Part shown: positions 7,394 to 13,728 of the stretch, piece after piece | Layout of the letters: the number at the start of each line of letters is the position of its first letter | How positions within the stretch are numbered: the stretch's first letter is position 1 | Source: Desulfarculales bacterium UBA696 | GTDB taxonomy: Bacteria > Desulfobacterota > Syntrophobacteria > Syntrophobacterales > Syntrophobacteraceae | Assembly: GCA_002298995.1 (NCBI GenBank) | Contig: DBMO01000060.1 | Location: forward strand, 63,783 to 82,701 | DNA: 18,919 nucleotides | Direction: 5' to 3' | Translations under genes and position numbers: made by a program | The notes under the pieces: generated by a model | Seen by the model: the letters and a program-made list of their open reading frames with translations, nothing else | Databases searched by the model: none | Told to the model about the DNA's origin: nothing

Positions 7394-8424
7394 CAGGATT
7401 GATATAGCTTCAGCTGCCCGCCGGTTGCGCAGGGGCGGGAAACGCCGAGATGTTCGTAGGCCAGACGGGTTGCGAGGCGGCCTCGAGGGGTTTTGTTTAT
7501 GAAGCCTTCCTGGATCAGAAACGGCTCGTAGACGTCCTCGATGGTGTCCTTCTCCTCGGAAACCGATGCTGCCAAGGTTTCTATCCCAACTGGTCCACCG
7601 TCGTACTTGTGGATTATCGTCTCCAGGATCTTCCGGTCCATTCCGTCAAATCCTTTTTCATCCACATCGAGCATCCTTAGGGCGCTGTCGGCGACGGGGC
7701 GCGAAATGACGCCGTCGGCCCGCACTTCCGCGTAGTCGCGGACGCGGCGCAGAAGGCGGTTTGCGATCCTTGGGGTCCCGCGCGATCTTTTGGCGATCTC
7801 GATCGCGCCGTCTTCCTCGATGGTGATGTTGAGGATTTTAGCTGAGCGCAGGACTATTTCTCTGAGCTCGTTCGGCTGGTAGAACTCGAGCCTCAGGGAG
7901 ACCCCGAAACGGTCGCGAAGCGGGGGCGAAAGAAGTCCAGCCCTGGTGGTTGCCCCGATCAGGGTGAAGGCCGGAAGGTCGAGCTTGATGGTGCGCGCGG
8001 ATGGGCCCTGGCCGATAATTATGTCAAGCTTGAAATCCTCCATGGCTGGGTAGAGTATCTCTTCGACAACGTGGTTCAGCCGGTGGATTTCGTCGATAAA
8101 GAGCACGTCCCCCGGTTCGAGGTTGGTGAGTATTGCGGCAAGGTCTCCGGGGCGCTCGATGACCGGTCCCGAAGTGCTTCTCATATTTACCCGCAGTTCG
8201 TTGCTTATGACCGCGGCTAGAGATGTTTTCCCAAGCCCCGGGAAACCGTGGAAAAGAACGTGGTCCAGGGGTTCGCAGCGCTGCTTTGCCGCCTCGATGA
8301 AGACCGTGAGATTCTCCTTTACCCTCTCTTGCCCTATATATTCATCCAGGGTGCGCGGCCGAAGACTCGTCTCGACCGAGAGGTCTTCTTCCTTCTGCTG
8401 GGGCGTGATTACGCGGTCTGTCAC
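7393..8424 (-). CDS. ruvB: Holliday junction branch migration ATPase RuvB
   Basis: A 343-residue AAA+ motor that, with RuvA, drives branch migration of Holliday junctions in recombinational repair. Visible motifs are Walker A GFPGLGKT (60-67, Lys66), Walker B LFIDEIH (108-114), sensor 1 GATTRAGLLSPPLRDRFG (157-174, with the arginine finger region) and sensor 2 GTPRIANRLLRR (216-227). The C-terminal winged-helix domain contains TPRGRLAT. The chosen start is GTG (VTDRVI), with AAGGA about 10 bases upstream. This agrees with the family's usual N-terminus and with a promoter at 8480-8506 whose start site lies downstream of the alternative ATG at 8487. That ATG would add 21 unrelated residues. ruvA and ruvC are not adjacent, so the usual ruvCAB cluster is absent here. 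In Walker A, Phe61 replaces the more common Pro. Confidence 0.97.
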   Translation of the reverse strand: MTDRVITPQQKEEDLSVETSLRPRTLDEYIGQERVKENLTVFIEAAKQRCEPLDHVLFHGFPGLGKTSLAAVISNELRVNMRSTSGPVIERPGDLAAILTNLEPGDVLFIDEIHRLNHVVEEILYPAMEDFKLDIIIGQGPSARTIKLDLPAFTLIGATTRAGLLSPPLRDRFGVSLRLEFYQPNELREIVLRSAKILNITIEEDGAIEIAKRSRGTPRIANRLLRRVRDYAEVRADGVISRPVADSALRMLDVDEKGFDGMDRKILETIIHKYDGGPVGIETLAASVSEEKDTIEDVYEPFLIQEGFINKTPRGRLATRLAYEHLGVSRPCATGGQLKLYQS

Positions 8425-8479
8425 TTTGGCGCTTTCCTTATTGAGACGGGTTTGGCAACGGAGGTGCAATCCGGACACT

Positions 8480-8506
8480 ATTATCATACGGCCGCCAATG
8501 TATCAA
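8480..8506 (-). promoter_or_regulatory. Putative sigma70 promoter of ruvB
   Basis: On the minus strand TTGATA (8506-8501) and GATAAT (8485-8480) each match 5 of 6 consensus bases, with a short 15-base spacer. The position fits a leader of about 50 bases before the GTG start at 8424. Confidence 0.45.
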
Positions 8507-8632
8507 CGATCCGCTTCCGCGCGGCTTTGAGGCGCGTAGTCGGGCGTCATAATCCCTGGGCGGCGGCTCAGGCAGTTGTTCTGTTCTTGGTAACCGACGG
8601 GAATTGGAACCGATGGATGTTCGGATGAAAGG

Positions 8633-8662
8633 AAGACAGGGCCGGAAAACCGGCCCTGTCTT
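8633..8662 (-). terminator. Terminator of the CxxCH/EF-hand protein gene
   Basis: A perfect 13-bp stem (AAGACAGGGCCGG / CCGGCCCTGTCTT) closes on a 4-base loop, 43 bases past the stop codon of the gene ending at 8706. The minus-strand tail CCTTTCATCC is only modestly T-rich. It also separates that gene from the ruvB promoter. Confidence 0.75.
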
Positions 8663-8705
8663 GTACTAATGAACGTCTATCATGATCTTACATAAGTAGA
8701 TCAAG

Positions 8706-9788
8706 TCACGGAAAAGTTACTGATAAAGCTTGACCAACAGTTGCTCCCAACAGGGAACTGTCACCGGCGCTGAAGTCGTCGTAGAGGCTCTCGGCACCCT
8801 TGGCGTAGTATCCCACCCTTCCGGTAACCGAAGTCATGAAGGTGTAGGAAGCTGCGGGGATACCATCAACTGAAACAATTACGCCACCGATAGCATCAAT
8901 GTCAATCCTCACTTGGTGAACCGTGTCAGCGGCAACCGTTCTGAGCTGGGAAATCTTCGGGCCGGCGAATTCACCTTCAAAGTCACCTACCTGGCCGATA
9001 ACAACCTGGTCCGTACCCAATGTGACATACCTGTAGTGGGCGCTGTCGATATAGGCGAACACAAAGGACCCATTGGGCGGATTGATCGTATTGGCACTCA
9101 GATAGCTTGTGGCATCCGGTGTCTGATTCGTGGTCAGAGTGACCTTGGATTCGATACGGCCCGTCTGGAACTGATCCAAAGCGGCAACACCCATAACAAG
9201 AGTCAGGTCGTTGTTATGCGATGAGGACGCAAAGCCTCCATTCATTGCGAACCAACTGCCTGTGATTGTTTCCCAATTCGGACAGCCGCTGGCGGTGCAA
9301 GTTGAGAAATCATCGGTGAAAATGGTGCCGGCGGTCGGAGCCGGAGCAGGCGCAGGCGCAGGCGCGGGTGCTGGAGCAGGTGCTGGAGCCGGAGCTGGTG
9401 CCGGAGCTGGCGCCGGAGCCGGTGCTGGGGCAGGCGCGGGCGCCGGAGCTGGTGCAGGGGCCGGGGCAGGCGCCGGGGTCGTTGGATGGCTTGTGGCATC
9501 GCCAGGGAAGGTCCCGGCATTTATCTCGGCAATATTGGTAAATCCGTCACCGTCACTATCTTTCGGTTCGATGGCCGCGAAACTGTATCCACCCGCCGCA
9601 TAATCAGCCCCATAAGGGTTGGTCGTGGGAACTGTGGTGTGGCACACACTGCAATTGCCCACCAGTTTCGAGGCTGGATAGGCCGCATTGAATGCTGTCA
9701 TGTAACCGGAGTTTGCCTGGGCCGATCCTACGTACAGCACCACGGAAGCCAATGCCAGGATAAAAATGGTTATTGATTTTGCTCTCAT
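8706..9788 (-). CDS. Secreted CxxCH / EF-hand / Pro-Ala linker / LamG-like protein
   Basis: A 360-residue exported protein with an unusual modular layout. A signal peptide (1-25, ending AQA) leads into a short domain with one c-type heme motif, CSVCH (Cys46, Cys49, His50). A perfect 12-residue EF-hand or thrombospondin-3-like calcium loop follows (77-88; Asp77, Asp79, Asp81, Glu88). Residues 105-151 are 47 residues of strictly alternating Pro and Ala, likely a stiff extended linker. Residues about 155-345 look like a LamG/concanavalin-type jelly roll (DDFS, GSWFAMNGGF, GRVGYYAKG). The protein may be a monoheme electron-transfer or binding protein at the cell surface; heme attachment and ligand are inference. 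The ATG has AAAGG six bases upstream. It is divergent from a two-component system across a 320-base region that may hold shared control sites. I know no named family with this whole layout. Confidence 0.85.
   Translation of the reverse strand: MRAKSITIFILALASVVLYVGSAQANSGYMTAFNAAYPASKLVGNCSVCHTTVPTTNPYGADYAAGGYSFAAIEPKDSDGDGFTNIAEINAGTFPGDATSHPTTPAPAPAPAPAPAPAPAPAPAPAPAPAPAPAPAPAPAPAPAPAPAPAPTAGTIFTDDFSTCTASGCPNWETITGSWFAMNGGFASSSHNNDLTLVMGVAALDQFQTGRIESKVTLTTNQTPDATSYLSANTINPPNGSFVFAYIDSAHYRYVTLGTDQVVIGQVGDFEGEFAGPKISQLRTVAADTVHQVRIDIDAIGGVIVSVDGIPAASYTFMTSVTGRVGYYAKGAESLYDDFSAGDSSLLGATVGQALSVTFP
9336..9476 (-). repeat. Coding repeat for 47-residue Pro-Ala tract
   Basis: This 141-base low-complexity tract encodes 24 Pro alternating with 23 Ala. 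Third codon positions vary freely among synonymous codons, so it is not a simple DNA microsatellite and the protein pattern appears to be under selection. The opposite strand reads as an alternating Gly-Ala frame, which is an artefact. Confidence 0.9.
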
Positions 9789-10108
9789 TTATTACCTTTC
9801 TCTACTTGAGTTCTTATAAGGACACTTATCGTGTCCGTAGCGCATCGATTGCGTGCGCATTCCCTAATTCCCTTGCAATCCCTGTTGAACCCGAATCTGC
9901 TCGGCTGTCGTGTTCATCAGGTGAGCATCGCAATCAGTAGCAGCTCTTATGTAGTAGGGATTGTATCCAAAGAATGATGAAAGAATAAATTAATTCGGGT
10001 TAATATTACTCCTGGAAAGAGATTGCCCGGCCATTAGATTAAAAGGAAAAGCCTGCCGGGGCGATCTGCCGCTGCCTCGGTTAACATTGTTTCCAGGGAT
10101 GTGGATTT
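9789..10108. promoter_or_regulatory. Divergent intergenic region with a dyad
   Basis: This 320-base region separates the CxxCH protein gene (-) from the response regulator (+). It holds a perfect dyad GGACAC-N5-GTGTCC at 9820-9836, 31 bases before the start codon of the minus gene, placed like an operator or leader hairpin. Two 8-base copies CAATCCCT / AGGGATTG lie further apart, perhaps by chance. No convincing -35/-10 pair was found for either direction. Confidence 0.35.
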
Positions 10109-10804
10109 ATGGACAAGCATAAGACAATACGTATCCTGATGGTTGAAGACGACCGGGCGATTGCGGATTTTGTCTCCAGAGGACTCCGGGAGGAAGGCTA
10201 TGAGGTCGATGTAGCGATGGATGGCTTTGAGGGGCTGCGGCTCGGGAGGAAGGCAATCCATGATATTATGATTCTTGACATAATGCTGCCCGGCATGGAC
10301 GGACTGAAAATCTTGGAAAGTCTGCGAAGCGAGAAGATAAATGCCCCGGTTCTCATTTTGAGTGCAAGGCGCAGCGTCAATGATCGGATTACGGGACTTC
10401 AGGCCGGAGGCGACGACTACATGGTGAAGCCCTTTGCTTTTGCAGAGCTCCTTGCCCGGGTACAGAGCATTCTAAGGAGAGCGGGAGGGGGCCAGGAGCC
10501 GGTCAAGCTGGAGGTTTCCGACCTGGTTATCGATCTTCTGGGCCGTCGTGCATCGCGCGGCGAGGAGCCCATTGAGCTTCAGGCCCAGGAATTCAGGCTC
10601 CTGGAATACCTGGTGCGAAACCGCGGGCGGGTGGTAACCCGCACCCAGATACTTCAAAACGTCTGGGGGTATAACTTCAATCCCGCGACAAATGTTGTGG
10701 AAGTGCACATTTGCCGGCTGAGGGAAAAAATCGAACGCCCCGACAAACCTCAACTCATCAGGACAGTTCGCGGTGCGGGCTACATCCTGGCGGAAGAGAC
10801 ATGA
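10109..10804 (+). CDS. OmpR/PhoB-family response regulator (CusR/CopR-like)
   Basis: A 231-residue two-component regulator. The receiver domain (about 7-120) shows the acidic pocket at Glu13-Asp14-Asp15, the phosphorylated Asp57 in MILDIMLPGMDG, Ser85 in LILSAR and Lys107 in MVKPFAF. The winged-helix DNA-binding domain (about 133-228) ends with the typical VEVHICRLREKIE and IRTVRGAGYIL. Overall similarity is to heavy-metal response regulators (CusR/CopR/IrlR type), but the signal is not certain. The stop overlaps the kinase start in an ATGA, so the pair is translationally coupled. The start has only a weak GGGA ribosome site. It likely controls the kinase operon and possibly the divergent CxxCH protein gene. 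Confidence 0.94.
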   Translation: MDKHKTIRILMVEDDRAIADFVSRGLREEGYEVDVAMDGFEGLRLGRKAIHDIMILDIMLPGMDGLKILESLRSEKINAPVLILSARRSVNDRITGLQAGGDDYMVKPFAFAELLARVQSILRRAGGGQEPVKLEVSDLVIDLLGRRASRGEEPIELQAQEFRLLEYLVRNRGRVVTRTQILQNVWGYNFNPATNVVEVHICRLREKIERPDKPQLIRTVRGAGYILAEET

Positions 10805-12261
10805 GATACTTACACAGTCTGGCTTTTCGTTTAACGCTCCTGTATGCGGGCATCTTCGCAATGTGCTTCGCCGTCGTTTTCGGAATTTTTTATTTCATAA
10901 TGCAGGCCGATCTGAATCGCTGGATCGATGAGGAACTCCGGGAGGGAGTCAAGGAGATTCGCAAGGCCTACGAGAGTTCGGGAATTTTAGGTGTGCGCAG
11001 CATACTGGACAGGGAGGCGGCCACGGAAGATGGTCGTTTTCTGGGAAGAATAGTCGATGGGAACGGGACCGTCATATATGAGACGGAGGGCCAGCTCAAG
11101 GACATTCCATTAAGTATGGAACTGGCGGGTGCGGCTTCCAGCGGGATGGAGCAAAGCGAATCGGTCCGGGTGGAAGGTGACCGGATACGAACGATCTATA
11201 CTCCGCTTGAAAAGGGTGTTCTTGTTCAGATCGGACTGCCGCCTTCGGAGCACGAATTATGGATGGAAGGTTTCTCCCGCGATCTGCTAAAGGTGGGATT
11301 GATTGCCGTCATTCTGTCGGTGGGTGTCGGGGTGTTGCTGGCCCGAAGATCACTGCTGCCGGTTAGAGAAATGGTGCGGATGGCATCCGGGATCTCAGCC
11401 CTTTCCCTTGGCAAGCGCATGCCCATGTCAGGCCGGAGCGCCGAATTGGACCAGCTCGCGGTCGCATTCAATTCGATGATGGAAAGAATAGATACCCTCG
11501 TAAAAGGAATTCGGGAAGTTACCGAAAACCTCGCCCATGATTTGAGGACCCCGATCGCGGGGATAAGGGGTCTGGCCGAGATAACCCTGAATGAAAATCG
11601 CACCCGCGACGAGTACAAGCTTACACTCTACCAGATAATGGAGAGGATGGACTGTCTGTTGAGCGTGTGCAACTCGGTACTCGACGAATCCGAAGCCGAT
11701 GCGGGAGCACTGGCTCTGCACTGTGAAACGGTTTCGATAAGTGAGTTGTGCCACAGCATCATTCAGACATTCGAACCTGTTGCCGCGGACGCCGGGCAGA
11801 AGCTGGCTTCATCGATCACATCGGGTCTAACGCTGAAAGGCGACAGGGGCCGGTTGTTTCAGGTCCTTGCAAACCTGGTCGATAATGCAATCAAATACAC
11901 CACGGCCGGCGGGACAATCCTGCTCTACGCGGACAGGAGCACAGCAGGTGATGAAATTGTCATGATCGTTGCCGATTCGGGCGCCGGTATACCCGAACAG
12001 GACCTCCCCCACATTTTCGAGCGCTATTACAGGGGTGAAAAGATACGTTGCGGCAGCGGGACGGGTTTGGGACTGCCGCTGGTGCAGGGGATCGTAAAGG
12101 CCCACGGCGGGCAGGTGATGGTCAGGAGTGAAGTCGGAAAAGGATCGATGTTTCTGGTCGTGTTGCCCATTGATGAAGAGCATGCGTCTTGTGAGCTTTC
12201 GTCGGCTACGGAAACCGCGGACCCGCAGCCGCGCTTCGAGTTTGCAAAGACCTGCTCGTGA
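10801..12261 (+). CDS. Membrane sensor histidine kinase (CusS/IrlS-like)
   Basis: A 486-residue inner-membrane kinase. The first membrane helix is at about 10-33, a periplasmic sensor region of ~130 residues follows, and the second helix is at about 163-181 with a HAMP linker after it. The HisKA domain has the phospho-acceptor His246 in NLAHDLRTPI. The ATPase domain shows an N box (LANLVDNAIKYT, about 356-367), G1 box (DSGAGIP, 392-398), F box (FERYYRG) and G2 box (GSGTGLGLPL, from 418). All catalytic residues are intact. The start ATG at 10801 overlaps the regulator's stop; a longer reading from 10711 would run inside the regulator gene and is not credible. HAMP and kinase domains resemble the heavy-metal sensor group, but the short periplasmic region shows no clear metal-binding cluster. 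The C-terminal ~25 residues extend beyond the usual domain end. Confidence 0.95.
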   Translation: MRYLHSLAFRLTLLYAGIFAMCFAVVFGIFYFIMQADLNRWIDEELREGVKEIRKAYESSGILGVRSILDREAATEDGRFLGRIVDGNGTVIYETEGQLKDIPLSMELAGAASSGMEQSESVRVEGDRIRTIYTPLEKGVLVQIGLPPSEHELWMEGFSRDLLKVGLIAVILSVGVGVLLARRSLLPVREMVRMASGISALSLGKRMPMSGRSAELDQLAVAFNSMMERIDTLVKGIREVTENLAHDLRTPIAGIRGLAEITLNENRTRDEYKLTLYQIMERMDCLLSVCNSVLDESEADAGALALHCETVSISELCHSIIQTFEPVAADAGQKLASSITSGLTLKGDRGRLFQVLANLVDNAIKYTTAGGTILLYADRSTAGDEIVMIVADSGAGIPEQDLPHIFERYYRGEKIRCGSGTGLGLPLVQGIVKAHGGQVMVRSEVGKGSMFLVVLPIDEEHASCELSSATETADPQPRFEFAKTCS

Positions 12262-12277
12262 AAAGGCGAACGCCGGA

Positions 12278-12315
12278 TTGACACACCCATTCTCTTGGTT
12301 TACGGATTGTAATCC
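12278..12315 (+). promoter_or_regulatory. TTGACA box and dyad ahead of the small gene
   Basis: A perfect TTGACA (12278-12283) is followed by a dyad GGATT-GT-AATCC (12304-12315). No good -10 box lies at 16-18 bases, so promoter function is doubtful; a regulator-assisted promoter is possible. Confidence 0.25.
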
Positions 12316-12335
12316 ATATTAACAGGAGAATAAGT

Positions 12336-12596
12336 ATGTTGATCAGAGCGGACGGAATAGAACTCGAAATCATGGAAGGAAGCTTTGTTTGTCTCGAAAG
12401 TGGCGAAACGAGCAATTTTTGTGAATGGAACCTTCTGGATGAAGATGTCAGGGAAAACTTCCGCGTGTTGCAACACAACATTTCAAAAATTTTGAAAGAC
12501 TTTTTGGTCTCGGACAAAACCCGCCGTTTTCTAACACTATCCGATCAATACGAAGAAGCTCCCAAAAGTATTTCGCCAGGCTGCATAATCGAATAG
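12336..12596 (+). CDS. Small acidic protein of unknown function
   Basis: An 86-residue protein that I do not recognise. It starts at an ATG with a strong AGGAGA six bases upstream, which is the main reason to call it. The sequence is acidic and hydrophilic, with no signal peptide or membrane helix, and has three scattered Cys (19, 29, 83). The N-terminus (MLIRADGIELEIMEGSFVCL) suggests short beta strands and the middle (about 40-60) a helix. It follows the sensor kinase by 74 bases on the same strand and could be read through from that operon. A long frame on the opposite strand (about 12448-12786) overlaps it but lacks comparable start signals. Function unknown; expression not proven. Confidence 0.6.
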   Translation: MLIRADGIELEIMEGSFVCLESGETSNFCEWNLLDEDVRENFRVLQHNISKILKDFLVSDKTRRFLTLSDQYEEAPKSISPGCIIE

Positions 12597-12806
12597 CGGC
12601 AACACGGTGCATGCGAAAGATCTCATCGCCCCAGCCGCGATCCCATGCAGCCTCGGTGCGAATGCAAAAAATCCAACCGCGCGATTTCCTTACCCAAGGC
12701 AATACCCTCTCCAACCCTTTATACAGGCGACGGCGCAAATATTGCGAATCTCCGCGTTGATGAGGAAATAACGCCACAAGGCCCATGCCTTCCGATTTTA
12801 CCCCGC

Positions 12807-13514
12807 CTATTCGCCGCGTATCCTTTTTGCCAGTTTCGGGATCAGGAAAGAAATGGCGAACAGCAGGAGCGCGAGCAGGATTTTCGGGGACATCAACCCT
12901 GTCCAGTTCCCGGAAACCCAGATCTCTTTTAGACTTCCCACAAGGAAAGTCAAAACGAAGGTCCCGGTAAATATCCCAATAGCCGTGCCGAGAAAATAAT
13001 CGAAAAACCGGACGCGGGTAATACCCATGCCGAAGTTCATGGGAGTAAAGGGAAAGTAAATGAGCCTCAGGTAGAGTACGGTGGCAAAACCGTTTTGCTC
13101 GATTGCCCTGTCATATCTTTTGAGCCTCTCTCCCGCGACCGACGCGGCAAAATCCCTTCCCAGCGTGCGCGCGATGTAGAAGGAGACTACCGAGCCTGCC
13201 ATCGCCCCGAGGTAGACGTAGAAAAAGCCCCGGTAAGGCCCGAAAATGGCTGCCCCGATTCCGGTTAGCACGGTGCCCGGAACGAAGAGACAAACCCCGG
13301 CCGTGTAGAAAAGAATAAAGACCAGGGGGGCCCAGAATCCTGCCCTGTCGAGCAGGCCATGGAGCGCGTGCGCGTTTAGATATTCACTCAGGGGGGTGTA
13401 ACGGACGGAGGCGAAGGCCAGTAGGAGAAATGCGATAAGAGCAAGGATTTTCGATTTGCCCCTATATTTGCCCCCTGGCGGTCCGGGGTCGCCGTGTATC
13501 TGATTGGACGTCAT
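12807..13514 (-). CDS. TVP38/TMEM64 (VTT/DedA-like) membrane protein
   Basis: A 235-residue polytopic inner-membrane protein of the TVP38/TMEM64 family, related to DedA proteins and implicated in lipid or small-solute movement and membrane homeostasis. Hydrophobic segments lie at about 22-38, 62-90, 97-114, 143-158, 172-196 and 210-226. The family core is visible: FVPGTVLTGIGAAIFGPYRG (77-96), GSVVSFYIARTLGR (107-120) and YLRLIYFPFTPMNFGMG (148-164). The ATG has only a weak GGA upstream. The upstream gene on the same strand is a mercuric-reductase-like flavoprotein; in many bacteria these two families are neighbours or fused into one protein, so a joint function is likely, though the 214-base gap here contains hairpins. 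Confidence 0.92.
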   Translation of the reverse strand: MTSNQIHGDPGPPGGKYRGKSKILALIAFLLLAFASVRYTPLSEYLNAHALHGLLDRAGFWAPLVFILFYTAGVCLFVPGTVLTGIGAAIFGPYRGFFYVYLGAMAGSVVSFYIARTLGRDFAASVAGERLKRYDRAIEQNGFATVLYLRLIYFPFTPMNFGMGITRVRFFDYFLGTAIGIFTGTFVLTFLVGSLKEIWVSGNWTGLMSPKILLALLLFAISFLIPKLAKRIRGE

Positions 13515-13553
13515 TGTTCATCCAGCGCTAAAGGGCCTAAGGCCGCCATATAA

Positions 13554-13595
13554 GCCGCGAAAGCGGCGTGGGGGGTTGGGGGCGCAGCTCCCAAC
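13554..13595. repeat. Two adjacent REP-like hairpins
   Basis: A perfect GCCGC-GAAA-GCGGC hairpin (13554-13567) is followed by a GTTGGG...CCCAAC hairpin (13575-13595). The second resembles common intergenic repeats in GC-rich bacteria. They lie between the flavoprotein and TVP38 genes and could modulate read-through or stabilise the upstream mRNA. A 10-bp palindrome GCCAATTGGC occurs nearby at 13629-13638. Confidence 0.55.
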
Positions 13596-13728
13596 GTCTT
13601 TAAAAGCATTGCTTGTGTCATCTTGAACGCCAATTGGCATCAGACATCTCTTTTAGCTACTGCCCCTCACAACAATCCCTCAAGTATCCGTATCAACAGC
13701 CTATGTCAATAATCACTTCCCTGGAACT

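Noticed and set aside
9211..9603. Plus-strand frame with a long Gly-Ala repeat
   Set aside because: It is the complement of the Pro-Ala tract in the exported protein gene, which has a signal peptide and recognisable domains.
12448..12786. Minus-strand frame of 112 codons overlapping the small acidic gene
   Set aside because: It is Arg- and Trp-rich and has no good ribosome site; I prefer the plus-strand gene with AGGAGA, though without homology data this is not settled.
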